DNA from: Cylindrotheca closterium
Lineage: Eukaryota; Bacillariophyta; Bacillariophyceae; Bacillariales; Bacillariaceae
NCBI GenBank assembly: GCA_933822405.4
Contig: CAKOGP040000002.1
Coordinates: forward strand, 350,274-414,273
DNA length: 64,000 bases
Direction: 5' to 3'
The position numbers and the translations under genes are program-made. Positions 20,701 to 32,760 of this stretch are shown here, piece after piece. Within the stretch, counting starts at the first letter, position 1; every line of letters begins with the position of its first letter. Under the pieces are notes generated by a model. The model saw only the letters and a program-made list of their open reading frames with translations, searched no databases and was not told the origin of the DNA.

Positions 20701-22574
20701 CAAACAAGCTATCGATCCCTATGGAAGTCCCACGCTGCCAACTTGAATTCGATGTTCCCAATTCTGTCAGGATTAAGGCTCCAGCAATCTCGTTTGTGAT
20801 TCCTGGCCAGACATCTGATTTCGCGGTACAGTTCCCTTTCATCTTCTTGAATGAAAGCGCGGAAATCACCAAGGAGCAGAATTCGCAAGTCTTTGGGGTC
20901 AAGGGACTTTATGTCACCTGCCTCACTAGATCGTTCTTCCTCCCTCTCGAGGTATCTAGCTCGGAAGATGACGCTGCGAAACAAGAAGAAATGCACAATA
21001 TTCCAAAATCTACCTCGCTCTACCCCAGACGGGACTATGACGAGGCAAGCTTGGAGATCAAATCTCCGCGTTTGGAAGTTGTGTCTGCACAGCCGAACTT
21101 ATTGATATCTTTTGCCACATCTACCAAATCTCCTCTCAGCGAAGACGTCGTTATTCCCGCTCCAATCGCAGATGGCGAAACCTTTACCATTCCCAAATTG
21201 TTGTTGAGCAATAACCCTGGGCTTGGCAGCAATGGCCAGATTGAAGAACTTTGCATATCTGCGATTGGTTTGCCAGGTCTTTCAGAGGTTGTTTTGTTCG
21301 ATTTGAACAAGCCTGTCGAAACTGATAGCTCCAAGGAACAATCGAAACCTCTCTCGCTGAAAGCATTGTGCACTGGCATTGACACGGCCAATCTGAACAA
21401 TCCTCTGAGAGCTGCGAAAGAGTGTTCCATTTCACTCCAGCTGAAGGCTGCAACTGATATGGGATCACACAACAAGGGAGCAGAAGTGAAACTTCGGTTC
21501 CGGTATCGAGGCAAGCAAGCTTCTTCAGCGCTAGAAGTTTGGAGGACTACAGAACTCACTCTACATGTCTTGAGGATCAAGGGTCCTCGTGTTTCATCCA
21601 TTACATTCCGCCCGGACCTGGCCTGGGGCAGTGGGTATTCTCAGCTGTGCACGGCACTTGCTGACCAAGACAAGCATGCAAGGTATCGATTCGCCAGGCA
21701 AGAAAAAAAGGATCTTCCAAAGGCTGGAAGTTCGGACAATACGGATTTTGTTCTGAATCGCCTTGGCAAAGACCCTGGTGTTCATATTTGCGGCGAAAAG
21801 GTGGTCGTTATTCTTTCCGTTGCGAATGAGACTGCTGCAGCGATTCGCCTCTCTTCTCCAGACGGTGCCATTGGAGGATTTGATGGTTCGCCTATCGAAA
21901 CCATGGAGGTCACTTCGGGAATAAGTGCCAAGATTCCAATTATTCTTCCTCGTGTGGATCGTTCCTCCGATATTTGCGAGCGACTCCGAGAGTTGACGAC
22001 CCTTTATTGGGAATCGGAAGAAGCCGAAGGAGATGCGAAAGCTGAAATTGAAAGCAATGGATCGATGGTGCCAGTCAACAAGCGCGTCCGAAGTGGTACC
22101 ATCAAAATCCCGATGCACTGCTTGAAGACCATTGTGGACGAGCACCCTACGTTTTTGTCTCGCATCTGCAAGGCTCCATGTGCCATCGCAGTCGCTGGTG
22201 GTGGGGGAGCTGCCGGATCCTCGCAAGTACAAAAGGGTGACTCGGTAGACTTGTCGGTCCAGGTGGAACTTGCCGATTGGATTCCAGCTGGATTGTTGGA
22301 CAATAATAATTTGACTTTGGAATTCTGCTGCGCTCCCAAGGAGGGAAGCAGCAAGGGAAAGTCATTCATTTGGTGTGGCCAAGTGAAGAAAACCATTCCC
22401 AAGAATTCCAAATCTTCCCATCGTGCCCGGGTAATCTTCCTCAGCGAGGGCGAGTATGTTGTCTCGGCATGCGTCACATTTAAGAGAAACGATGTGGACG
22501 ATGATGTCAGGGAGATCTGGTGGGCTCCCAAAGCACATGCCGTCAAGGTTGGAGACAGTCTACTGAAGCAATAA
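17745..22574 (+). CDS. TRAPPC9: TRAPP II subunit TRAPPC9/Trs120
   Basis: Exons 17745-19088, 19164-19625 and 19710-22574, with introns of 75 and 84 bp; 1,556 residues, longer than the usual 1,150-1,300. The N-terminal part has the family order: HRRTAALIGVLNM, then QRLFVFD, then EVGRREKFAADLSLLAGSPLDAYERY and LWYASALEG. After the second intron, FNRKASFFATAAAEAL matches the conserved HRKSAFF segment. The C-terminal half is beta-sandwich-like. TRAPP II acts at the Golgi as an exchange factor for Rab11/Rab1-type GTPases in secretory and recycling traffic. A Ser/Ala-rich insert at about residues 265-345 accounts for part of the extra length. I am sure of the family; subunit identity is likely rather than proven. 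Confidence 0.88.
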
Positions 22575-22605
22575 AAATTTGAACGAGTGGATTGATGGAA
22601 TGAAT

Positions 22606-23694
22606 CTACTTTAATGCTTGTGTGATTGCCTCCAGTGCTTCCTTTTGCCGCGAGTTGGCGGCATTTTTTATTTTGGTAGCCAACAGTGTAACACTACTTG
22701 GCATGTTATTGATTCCCAACAGAAACTCGAGTAATTCAATTATTGCCTCTGCTTGCCTCCGCAATTGTTCTTCTAATTTGTCGGGAGAGGCCAACATTGG
22801 AGGATACATGACGCTTCCAAAATCCGTGGCTCCTTCTCCGACTGCTCTTGCATAGTTGTATAGTTTCAAAATGTGATCGAATTCTTGTTCATCCTGTGTT
22901 TCTGTTACTCGTTTCCCCAGTACATCACTTGCCTCCAACGTAGCTTTCATGGTCCCCCGAGAACACTTCAAAATACCCATACAGGCCAAGGCAATTGGCA
23001 ATTCACTTTCGGAATATTGATCCTCCTCGTCACCACCAAAATAGTCATCTGCTTCTGCCTCATCCACATCTCCGTCACCTTCAACAGGTCCCATGTCTAT
23101 CGTTTCTTGAAACTCCTCCATGGTATCTTGACACTCTTGAGTCCAAGTAAAGAATTCTCGTCGCATGGCATTCCGATTTCCTTGTGGCACTTGTTTGTTC
23201 AAAATCTTGTCGCAAGCGTCCCAAACAGCACCCGTCTTTTGAGCCCCAATGTTGTTGTCTCTTGGTAGTGCCGACTCATCTTCAAATGAATCCATCAAAT
23301 GTTTGACATTTATGCAAATGGCCAAACTGGCTTTGCGAGTGGCTTGTCGTACCGACCGAGAACATCCCGTACAATCTTGCAAGAGTGAATGAGTGGCGGC
23401 TCCCAAAACTTCACACCCGCGTTGCAAGTCGGCCGAGAGTATCTTCTGATCTTCGATCGATATTTTTCCAACAAGTGTGTATTTGGTCGAAGTGGCATGC
23501 ACCAAGGCCGCACCTTCATGCAACAAATTGTAGGCAATTTGGACATCTTTGGGAATCTCACGAAAGTGCGACAAGATTGGAGCGGATTTGGAAGCATTTG
23601 GATTGGTTTTCAAGTGATCAATCAGACGATCGAGTGCAGCAATGACTTGGGCATTGGTAGGTTTCCGTTGCTCTGACTGTGATTTGCTGGCCAT
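22606..23694 (-). CDS. GCIP/CCNDBP1-like cyclin-D-interacting protein
   Basis: 362 residues from ATG 23694 (MASKSQSEQ); an in-frame ATG 23 codons upstream is judged 5' leader. All-helical: conserved-looking segments CTGCSRSVRQATRKASLAI, TGAVWDACDKI, ALACMGILKCSRGTMK and LLEFLLGINNMP resemble the cyclin-D1-binding (GCIP) family. An acidic linker (VEGDGDVDEAEADDYF) separates the two halves. In animals the family binds D cyclins and restrains cell-cycle entry; whether this holds in algae is unknown. Convergent with TRAPPC9 (31 bp between stops). Confidence 0.7.
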   Translation of the reverse strand: MASKSQSEQRKPTNAQVIAALDRLIDHLKTNPNASKSAPILSHFREIPKDVQIAYNLLHEGAALVHATSTKYTLVGKISIEDQKILSADLQRGCEVLGAATHSLLQDCTGCSRSVRQATRKASLAICINVKHLMDSFEDESALPRDNNIGAQKTGAVWDACDKILNKQVPQGNRNAMRREFFTWTQECQDTMEEFQETIDMGPVEGDGDVDEAEADDYFGGDEEDQYSESELPIALACMGILKCSRGTMKATLEASDVLGKRVTETQDEQEFDHILKLYNYARAVGEGATDFGSVMYPPMLASPDKLEEQLRRQAEAIIELLEFLLGINNMPSSVTLLATKIKNAANSRQKEALEAITQALK

Positions 23695-24656
23695 GGAGAT
23701 ATCTTTCTGTTTTTTTGGACTACAGTAGGTTAGAGATTTTTGTTGCTTACAGTGTTTCATCATGCATGTTTCGGCTCATTCTTTCGTTGGTTTGACAAAG
23801 CTCGTGACTGAATCTGGAATCACGGGGTTTAGAGGACAGACAGATAGACGACAAACAACGCCATTGGCCCTCTACCACTACGGGTACGATAGTCCAATGA
23901 CAGTTCAGTTTATTGCAATTGGCCAATTTGATACGTCTATCAACAGACCAATTCATTTTCTTTCCCACCATTACCCTCCTGTTGGGCACCGTCGCCTTTC
24001 TTGTAGTCGGCGATGGTGCCCAGTATGTAGGAAAGCAAAAGCAGGTCTCAGAAATCCCGTTGACTACGGGATTCCTGAGATTAGTCTTCCGGGTCCCCCT
24101 TTGACCCAAAAGACCAGCTTTGCACCACAACAGACGAATCACTCCTTGCAGACAGATCCAAGACGAACATTCAACATCAAGCGGAAGGCGCCAGTGGGCT
24201 ATCTCAGATAGTATGATTTACTGTAGATATTCTACCGGTACCGGCGGTACTGTTGTCGCAGAATGTCGAAGCTCCAATTTGAAATTGTGATTTGATTCCA
24301 CAAGATATCCAGTCCTCTCAGCGAATGAATCCACCTAGTGCCTTTTGCCACGTTTGTTTCATTTAAAATTTGAGCAAGTTTTCAACGTTGTGTGTTTCAT
24401 CAAGGTTTCATCTGGTTGTTGGGTGTCCAACGATGAATTTCTTTATGTCACCACTCTTTGATCTGTGCGTGACTGTTGGAGTCACGAATAAAGACGGGTG
24501 AGGGCAGACCTTTTCACAAACGACGTCATTCACAATCAATGATGATGTTCAAATTCACACTCCACCTTGTCACTCAACAAAGAAGAGACATAGTTGAACC
24601 ATTTTCTCGTCATTGAATCGAATTCACCGCATTTGCATATCTAATCCAACGAAACA
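23695..24656. other. Intergenic with two adjacent hairpins
   Basis: 962-bp spacer without a convincing gene. It holds the hairpins described at 23984-24080 and an ACGTCA motif (24523-24528) 128 bp above the next ATG. Confidence 0.6.
23984..24080. repeat. Two adjacent imperfect hairpins
   Basis: Hairpin 1 (23984-24021): arms GGGCACCGTCGCC and GGCGATGGTGCCC around a 12-base loop, one non-Watson-Crick position in 13. Hairpin 2 (24046-24080): arms TCTCAGAAATCCCGT and ACGGGATTCCTGAGA around a 5-base loop, 14 of 15 paired. They are 24 bp apart. They could be a structured RNA, an embedded inverted-repeat element or just strong dyads; no promoter is evident. Confidence 0.75.
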
Positions 24657-25017
24657 ATGGCACCTAAAGAATACCACGGTGAGTTTTTGCCGGATGCACC
24701 GGCAATTTCATCGACAAATACTGAATCTATTCTTATTTCTGACAGCAACACTAACACATGAAACTTTTTTTTGATTCTTTCACCATCGCTTTCCAGCCGG
24801 CCATGACGTGAAGTCACTTGCATTGAATTTCATGAGCATAGTCCTCATCCTTCTGCCCTGTGTTGCCTACTTTTATTCCGAGTACATTCAAATAGCGGTT
24901 GGCTTTGCCGCCGCAACCACGCTGATTGCACTAGTGGCGCCACCCGTTGGCTGGAGAAGACCCCATCCATATTCCGATGACCCAAACAATACTCCCTATC
25001 CCAGAAAAAGCGAATGA
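24657..25017 (+). CDS. Small two-helix membrane protein, two exons
   Basis: Exon 1 24657-24678 codes only MAPKEYH plus one base; intron 24679-24796 (118 bp, GTGAGT..TTCCAG); exon 2 24797-25017; 80 residues. Two hydrophobic helices (FMSIVLILLPCVAYFY and IAVGFAAATTLIALVAPPVGW) are joined by a short acidic turn, followed by a Pro-rich tail (RRPHPYSDDPNNTPYP). The layout recalls signal-peptidase subunit SPC12 (two helices, then a WRR/P-rich tail), but that is weak. ER or mitochondrial membrane is likely. Confidence 0.65.
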
Positions 25018-25528
25018 AGAAATATTCGAAAAGAAGAAATTATTTGTTTCATTCCAAGAACAAGGCTCCATCCTCGCTCCATATATTATAAGATTATATA
25101 AAATACAACCGCAGACAACATCAAGAAACATGTTTTTTTCGAGAAGAAAGTCGCTGGAAGACACCCTATTGCCTTCTATAGCATGCATTGCTTAAGATAT
25201 ATTTTAGTGACTGATTCAATAATACGAATGCAAGAAAGGTCTCTCTTATTGCCCCGAATAACTAATTTCACTTTTCCTGTTTTTTGCAAACAAAACCTTT
25301 TTCTGTACCTCCACCAATGATGATTGCGACGAGACTTTTCAAGTCCCAGCCCATTTCGATTATTGAACAATAAAATAATCTTCAAAAGCAACAAAAAAGG
25401 AAGCTCAACTGTTGGGGTGTCATTGTAGCGGTCAAAGTTACCCAGCTTTCTCCCCGGGTTCTTCTACAAGCAAAATATCCACGATTGGAATGATTCAGTG
25501 ACTCTACTCTCATTAGAAAGAACACAAA
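25018..25528. other. Intergenic, no gene seen
   Basis: 511-bp AT-rich spacer between two plus-strand genes. Only short frames; presumed 3' region of the small membrane protein and promoter of PIKfyve. Confidence 0.55.
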
Positions 25529-28500
25529 ATGCTTACAAACGTCTTTCAGAATCACATGACAAAGTCTGGGTCAAATCCGACTGGTACTGCTGGTAGGCTT
25601 CCTCCAAAGGGACCCAAGCAAATCGAGCAAGGCAAGACAGAACAGCAGCTTGAAGATGAAATTGCCGATGAAATGTTCGTCCAATTCCCTGTCTACGGAA
25701 GTCAGAGTCCTGCCAATTTGAACCCCACAGCGGACTGGTTGTTGGGCGGAACCTCCAACATTCCCAACCAACAACAATTGCTGCTGGAAAAGGAAAAGGA
25801 GAAGAAACAACAGGAACAAGAAAAGCAACAGGTACCGCCCATGGACAACAAACCTGCTAATAGTACTACTTTGTCTCCTACCACCGCCAATACCGAAAAA
25901 TACAAGGGATGGGACGAACATGAACAAGACTTGTGGCGATCTCAAAAACAACCAAAAGGCAATGTCCAAAGTTCTGCTGCTTCCAGGGCTAGGGGACGGG
26001 ATAAGTATTTGCGAGGCAGGCCCAGTGAATCCAAGGACGATTTCTCTCAAGATTGGATGATGGCCTACTATTACCACACTGGTGTCAAGCCAAAATTGGA
26101 CATTAAGGCCAATTCTATCAAAAAGCCTACTCGACAACGCCAAATGTCGCCCTTCAGCACCAATATGAATGCTACTGCGTCCGCAAACACACCATCGATC
26201 ACTAGCGCCATGACTACGAGTGTGACTCGTCAGCCGGGAGCTCCTACCATTCCGGAACAAGACGAGACTGCCTCTATCAAAACCAGTGACACTGCAAGCA
26301 TGTACCGAACCGTGACAACGGCTGCTACCTCCGCAGTAGACACGGATGGATCCTTTGATGAGGAGGAGGATGCCATTGCCGAGGCTGACGATGATCGACA
26401 GCATTGGATGCCTGATCACTATGCAAAACAGTGTTATGCTTGTGATACTCAATTCACTGTTTTCCGTCGAAGACATCATTGTCGTATCTGTGGTCAAGTA
26501 TTTTGGTACGTCCATTCCATTTCTACTCTGCATTTCCTTTAATTTCCGAAAGATGTCTTCTTACACACTACTTTTGCCTTAACTTCAATAGCAATGTGTG
26601 CTCTGGGTATTTTGTGCCAGCTACGAGCAACCAAGAACTTCCACAGCAGAATAATCACAATAATGCTCCAGGACAACCTGGATCCTTGCAGCAACCACAG
26701 CAGCGCACACAGTCCACACCAGTGCCGAGTACTCCGACAGTCGTAGGGTCTCCAGTCATTGCTAGCAGCAAGAACCTGTTGAGAACCTGCAAAATGTGCC
26801 ACGACCAAGTCGCTGCCAAGCAACTGGCTCAGAATAAAGTCATTCAGCAACAAGCAGAAGTGCCGAGACAAAAAGCTCCACAAACCCAACAGAGCAAAAT
26901 GAAGACTCCTCAACGTCCCAGTCTCCAAGCAGAATTGGAAACTGGGGACTCTGTTCTAAAAGACTTGTCCAAGAAGAGAACCGAAAGTGCCTATGCCAAA
27001 CGGCGTCTCTTGTCGCAACAAAAGGCCATGGAAGAAGAAGAGAAGGAACAAACTTCCCTGCTTTTACAAGGACAAAAGGAAGAAGAAGATCGTCAACTCT
27101 ATCACGAAAAGGCATCCTCCCGGGGTGTATTCATGAGCTCGCCTCGACACGAGGAACGGAAGAATGCTCAAGGAATTGCCATCCAAGATTCGTCGGACGA
27201 TGATCGTCAAACGGCAGTGAAAGAAGGGAACCGTCAATTGGGATTGTCGGCAGCCACGCATTTGGAACAACTGGCAGAGGCCTTGCTCGCCAGTGATGCA
27301 CCCCTCTTGTGGAATCAATTGACTAAGGACAGTAGGGATTTGGGAGACACCAAGTTACACAAGAGATGGGTCAACAAGCTGATGCATCTTGCTACCAAGT
27401 GCTGTACTACTGTTCAGCCTAACGTTAAAAAGGGTGATTTGCTGGACATTCGTCCCTACGTCAAGACCAAGGTGATCCCCGGCGGTTCCTACAAGGACTG
27501 CGCCTATATCAGTGGAATCATGTTCCGCAAAACTGTCAGTCACAAACAAATGGCCCGAGACGTGGATCAACCAAGGATCATGCTCTTGAGTGGTGGCATT
27601 GAATTTACTCGTACCGAGAATCGAATTGCGTCCTTGGATTCATTGTTGGTCGGAGAGAACAAGTACATGGAAATCTTGGTGGGTAAGATTCTAAAGCTCA
27701 AACCAGATGTCTTGCTTGTAGGCAAGGCCGTGAGCCGTAGAGCACAAGAGCTCTTGTTGAAAGCTCGAGTGGTCCTGGTCCAGCATGTCAAGGCATCATT
27801 ACTGAAACGAATCTCCAGGCAAACGGGAGCTACCATTATCAGTAGTACAGACCACATCATGAACAAGTTTGGAGCTCACGTTCTTGGAAAGTGTCATCGA
27901 TTCCGCACGGTTGTAGCAAGAGACAACGAAGTATGGGTTGACAAGCTAGAGATAACTTATGGAACTAAGAGCGAGAAGCGTGAGGTTCAAAATTTATTGA
28001 TGAATCCAGACCTACCCAATCATAAGCGTCAAGAAGCGTTGGCTGCCAATATGCTTGGAGAAAATGTCATGGATGGATCGGATGCCATACAGTCCGGACT
28101 AGCCAAACGTGGCGTTGCCCAAACCTACGTTATGATGGAAGGATGCCCCAAGCATTTGGGCTGTACCGTTATCTTGCGCGGCGCAGATCGCGAAGCTCTG
28201 AAACAAGTCAAGAAGGTCTTTCGTTTTCTGGTTAATGTCGCTTACAACCTCCATTTGGAAACCACTTTTCTGAAGGAACGCTGCGCATGCTTGCGACCTG
28301 ATTTCGCAGTGCAACCGGAGAACTTATGCAGTTCATCATTGTGCGTGGATTATGGATCGCCACCAAATCCTCGAAAGGCACGGCCTTGGAATGGTGGACC
28401 AAACAATGAAGGAGCACAGCGTTCTATCACTGGTGGAATATCAGTCTTTGACCATCAGTCAATTTTGGTCAGTTCAGTCTGGATGACTAGCAAGACTCAA

Positions 28501-31464
28501 TGCTGCCCAGCAGAGGTCAAGGGTATCTGCTACTATTCCGTTCAGGATGTGTCTCTTGGCCAGTTTCTTCGTGATTCCTGCTTCAACTTGTCCCTAAAGT
28601 GCCAAAACTCGAACTGCAAAAAGTCAGTTCTTGACCACTCTCTTTCCTTTGTCCACAATGATGGTTTCATCAACATCACAGTGGACTACATGGACGAGCC
28701 TCTCCCTCCAGCATCGCTGGATAGTAGTCGCCATAGGAACGAGACAACGCGCAAAGATGCGAATTCAGGTGATGACGAGGACAGCCCTATTGCCACATGG
28801 ACGTATTGTAAGCAGTGCGGAGAAGTTGTAACTCCATTGGTCTACATTTCGGACAAGACTTGGAACTATTCGTTTGGAAAGTTTTTGGAATCCTTTTTCT
28901 ACAACGGGGACACGATTATGAACCCGAAACAGCACAAGTGCTCATGTTCTGTACAAACCGAGACGAACTTGTTTTTCGGATGTGGTCGATTGTCGGCACG
29001 GTTCACGTATGAGCGTCTTAAGCCTTTCAATGTTTTCGTGCGAAAATCTCTTCCTCTTGATATTTCATATCATAGAACAGATGCACTCCGGCAGCTGGAT
29101 CTGATATCCAAGGCATCGTCTTCATTGTTTGTTAACTTTGACGAACACATCAACAAGGTATCCCGTGAAGCGATGGCGCTGTTTGGAACCTCCACAAGTA
29201 GGCCAGAACATATGGACACAGTCCTTTCGGAGCTTCAAAAGATAGCATCCGAGGTCGACAACGCAGCGAAGACATTGCAAGAAAAGATTGCATCTGTTTC
29301 AGACAAGTGCACAAACGAAGACGAAGAGGTAATAAGCGACGCCCTATTTCGCTTCCCTTGGTTTGCAAGACGATATCTGTACATGCTAACGTCAGCCTGG
29401 AACGAGAAATTGAGTGCTGCTGGCCAGGCGATTGTGGCAATGAAAAAGATCTCATCCTCTGCATCGAATAGAAATGACAGCATGTCATCAAACGTTCCTC
29501 TTGGTGCGAGTGATCAGAACGATGAACTTCACGAAGGAATGAGACGCCTTCGCCAGCTTCGCGAAGTATACTCAAGCTACAACATCACTGATATCACTAC
29601 TGTGATCCCTACCATTCCAGGTACTGGCAATGAAAAGGCTCAGATCGAATACGATGATGATTTTGATGATCACGATGCTGCAGTTGGGGACTTCAGTGAG
29701 ACAGTGGATGCTGATGTATTGGCATCTCGTCGACGCCTCCAGACTGAAGAAAAATCGAAAGCAAAAGGCTCGGCAGAAACCATTCCCAATACAACGATCA
29801 CTGCAAAGGTTACACCGGGTGGTGCAGTGAAATCAGCAATCACCCGATTCTTTAACAGAGGCGGGGACGAGTCGGATCCTTACATTGTCGATCTTGGAAT
29901 TTTCAATGAAGGGAGACCTCGGCTGGAACCAGGAGTTAATGGAATTATCATTCCAGTTGTAGACGAGCAATTTTCAACTTCAATTGCATACTCACTTTCG
30001 TCAAAGGAGTATGCTCGACAATTTGATGAATTCTCAAAAGCGGAGCCCACCACGTCAGAGCCCAGTACGACTCCTACCGTATCGGCAGAACATGGGACTC
30101 TATCAACTGGACAACAAGATCTACCCCCAACAGGTCGAAATGCTTTCAAGGAGTCCAAGACATCTGGATCTACCAGTAGTCGCGACAAAGAGGGAATCGA
30201 GAGACGAATCCTTGTACGAAACAAGTCTCATGTTAAGCACACTTTCCGCGACTTTGATGAAAAAGGAAACAACCTTTGCAAGTTCGTGGTGACTACGTAT
30301 TGGGCGACCCAGTTTCATGCAGTGCGGGAAGCTTTCCTCACTCCATCTGGATCCAAGAACGACTCATTTGTTTATCCTCCTGGAATGAACGTGGAACAAG
30401 GATACGTCCAGAGTTTGACCGCGTCTTATTCCTGGGCTGCCAGTGGTGGAAAGAGTGGAGCAAGTTTTTCTCGAACTGCTGATGACCGATTCGTCATCAA
30501 GCACATTTCAAAGACAGAGCTCCAGATGTTTTTGGAATGCGCTCCGGCCTATTTTGAATATCTAAGCAAGGTGTTCTTTCATGGATTGTAAGTTGTCAGC
30601 GACGCCGCAATACAATCAAATCTCATGCATGTGATCTAACTGTTTTATTCCCCGCTTAGACCTACGGTTCTGTGCAAGGTTGTAGGTGTTTATACCATTT
30701 CATTCCACAATCGTGTCACTGGAAAGCGAAGCATGGAGCAGGTAGCTGTCATGCAGAACATATTCTGCAATAAAAAGATTACCAAGACTTTCGATCTAAA
30801 AGGTTCGCTTCGAGGCAGATTCGCGGCTCTCATCCAAAAGGCAAAATACAGCAGTAGCAATGCTGGTTCAACCAGTTTTTCTGAAAGCGCGTCGGCTAAA
30901 GGGAAGGGGACCGGAGATAAAGGATCGGAAAATGAAGCCAGAACGAATGAGGGAGAAGATACTGAGAAGCCTATAAGGTCAGGCAGAACTCTTTTAGATG
31001 GCGACTTTTTGGAGTTTACAGCGGGACGGCCCATGCCAATGAATGACCGAGCCAAGGCTGTATTCCACATGAGTATTCTCAATGACACTCTGTTCCTCTC
31101 AATCATTAACGTTTTGGACTATTCCATCTTGGTTGGAATTGACGAAGAGAACAATGAATTAGTGGTTGGTATCATTGATTTCATGAGGCAATATGACATT
31201 TTGAAACAGATGGAACGTGTCGGAAAGAGTTTGCCGATGGTGGTGGGTAGCGAGGCACCGACGATCATTCAACCTCCACTCTATAAGGCCCGTTTCACGA
31301 ATGCTATGGAACGATACTTTATGACCGTTCCAAGTAAGTGGACAACAATCTAATCATAGTAATATCATAATATTATCAACAAGAACGAGTGCTACCTGTA
31401 CCTTCCAGACTACTTTTGCTACGAGTACGATAAGGACTGTTGTAGTCCTAATGCACAATTCTGA
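25529..31464 (+). CDS. PIKFYVE: PIKfyve/Fab1 phosphatidylinositol-3-phosphate 5-kinase
   Basis: Exons 25529-26505, 26592-30587, 30660-31333, 31409-31464 (introns 86, 72, 75 bp); 1,900 residues. It phosphorylates PI3P to PI(3,5)P2 on endosomes and vacuoles. Domains: FYVE finger (Cys302, 305, 318, 321, 326, 329, 392, 395; [10 protein letters not shown] core, completed across intron 1); chaperonin-like CCT module ([32 protein letters not shown]) at about 630-870; Cys-rich region ([13 protein letters not shown]); C-terminal lipid-kinase domain with glycine loop [13 protein letters not shown] Lys1629 (FVIKH), [12 protein letters not shown] across intron 2, DLKGS (1703), DYSILVG (1811) and IIDF (Asp1831). 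The FYVE finger carries an insert of about 45 Gln/Pro/Ser residues between its third and fourth CxxC pairs. All catalytic motifs are present. The short last exon codes [18 protein letters not shown]. Confidence 0.93.
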
Positions 31465-31469
31465 CGTCA
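31462..31469. promoter_or_regulatory. TGACGTCA palindrome upstream of CRAL-TRIO copy 1
   Basis: Perfect cAMP-response-element type palindrome, 127 bases before the ATG at 31597. Its first three bases are the TGA stop of the PIKfyve gene. The same octamer sits at a similar place before the paralogue at 36798. TGACGT-type elements are known CO2/cAMP-response sites in the diatom Phaeodactylum. Confidence 0.6.
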
Positions 31470-31596
31470 ACTGCGAAACTCTCGTGGTCGGAAGTAAACT
31501 TCTTCTCTTCTTCATCGACGCATACGCTCTTCTCAGTTCTCAGTCGACCAATCTCTTCTATACCACCAAAAACAAACCAACTGCTTGACAAGAACC

Positions 31597-32535
31597 ATGT
31601 GCACACCAGATTCTGAGCGAGACTCCTATGACGAGCGTCCTTTGGTCGACGATCTACTGGACAAGCATGCCAAAGCAATCGCCTCTGTTCGCGAAAGCAT
31701 TCTGGCCGACGACGAATGCAAGGAACTCTATGAAAAGGGTGATAATACCAAGCGCTACGACGATATTTGGATCCTTCGCTATGTATTGAGTCATAAAGGT
31801 CATACTAAGGCTGCTTCCAAGGCTGCAAAGAGTACAATCTTATTTCGAGAAGAACACGGAATGAACGAACTTGGCGACCTTCGTCCTCGTATGAAGCAAC
31901 ATGGTGTTCCTGACAGCGAAGCAATGGCGAAGATGGAGCCATTGCCAGGATATGAACTATTCGAAAAGTACTGCAGTGAAAATGCAGTATGCCTGACTCT
32001 CCCTGATGAAAATAGAGGACTTATCATGTATTGTGATGTTGGTGCACTCGACCAACATGGCATAACAGAAAATATTGACGAAAGCGTTATCAGAGAAATC
32101 ATGTTATATACCAATGAAGCCATCTTTCAAATTTTGGATGACGTTACTCGGCGTACTGGTCGGTTGACAAAGGTTACCAAGATCATCGACATGGGAAATA
32201 CAACCTTAAGGGGGATGAGCCGAACCTACCTAAAGCGTGACGCGGCTTGCTCTAAATCATTAGAGGACTACTACCCACAATTACTTGCTGGTATGTTGAT
32301 CTTCAACGGTCCAACATGGGTCAGCATGCTGTGGGCCGCTATGAAACCTTTCTTCCCCAAGCGTGTGGCAGAGAAGGTGGACTTTTTGCCGTCGGTATCC
32401 AAGTTGAAGGGCAATAAGAAGGCTTTGAAACCTTTTTTGAAGCATGTAGCAGAAGAGAATTTGCCAGAAAAATACGGTGGACTGAACAAGGAATGGCCAC
32501 TTCCGTGTGTAGCCGAGCGTTATATTACAAACTAA
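31597..32535 (+). CDS. CRAL-TRIO (Sec14-like) lipid-binding protein, copy 1
   Basis: 312 residues, single exon, from ATG 31597 (MCTPDSERDSYDERPL). An N-terminal helical CRAL-TRIO-N segment (DDIWILRYVLSHKGHTKAASKAA) is followed by a lipid-binding lobe (LPDENRGLIMYCDVGALD, EAIFQILDDVTRRTGRLTKVTKIIDM) and the gate-helix region (YYPQLLAGMLIFNGPTWVSMLWAAMKPFFPKRVAEKV). Such proteins exchange phosphoinositides or other lipids between membranes. It is a close paralogue of 36798-37820 but lacks that gene's intron at the DM junction. It lies immediately after PIKfyve, a phosphoinositide kinase; a functional link is possible but unproven. Confidence 0.9.
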   Translation: MCTPDSERDSYDERPLVDDLLDKHAKAIASVRESILADDECKELYEKGDNTKRYDDIWILRYVLSHKGHTKAASKAAKSTILFREEHGMNELGDLRPRMKQHGVPDSEAMAKMEPLPGYELFEKYCSENAVCLTLPDENRGLIMYCDVGALDQHGITENIDESVIREIMLYTNEAIFQILDDVTRRTGRLTKVTKIIDMGNTTLRGMSRTYLKRDAACSKSLEDYYPQLLAGMLIFNGPTWVSMLWAAMKPFFPKRVAEKVDFLPSVSKLKGNKKALKPFLKHVAEENLPEKYGGLNKEWPLPCVAERYITN

Positions 32536-32760
32536 TTATACTTTCTTTCTGTTAGAGGCTTCTGTGTTTTTCTTCTTCAGTGTACAGTCGCCGCGGACAT
32601 GGGAGTAATCCTCTCTCTCTTTTCGATTGATCCTCCTTGAAATGAACTGAACTACACAGCTCCCTAAAAGGATATCTATCCACCAAGTCTGATCCGTGCC
32701 GATCATCAGCGAGGCAATTCAGGATGTCGGGTTGCTTATGTCGACCATTGTCATTGGCAT

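Noticed and set aside
20234..22546. Long minus-strand frames (212, 222, 188, 180 codons) opposite TRAPPC9
   Set aside because: Antisense shadows; no domain or start context.
23984..24080. CRISPR-like or tRNA interpretation of the two hairpins
   Set aside because: No repeat-spacer periodicity, no tRNA cloverleaf or T-loop signature; eukaryotic context.
25571..26533. 320-codon minus-strand frame opposite PIKfyve exon 1
   Set aside because: Antisense of low-complexity coding sequence; no family pattern.
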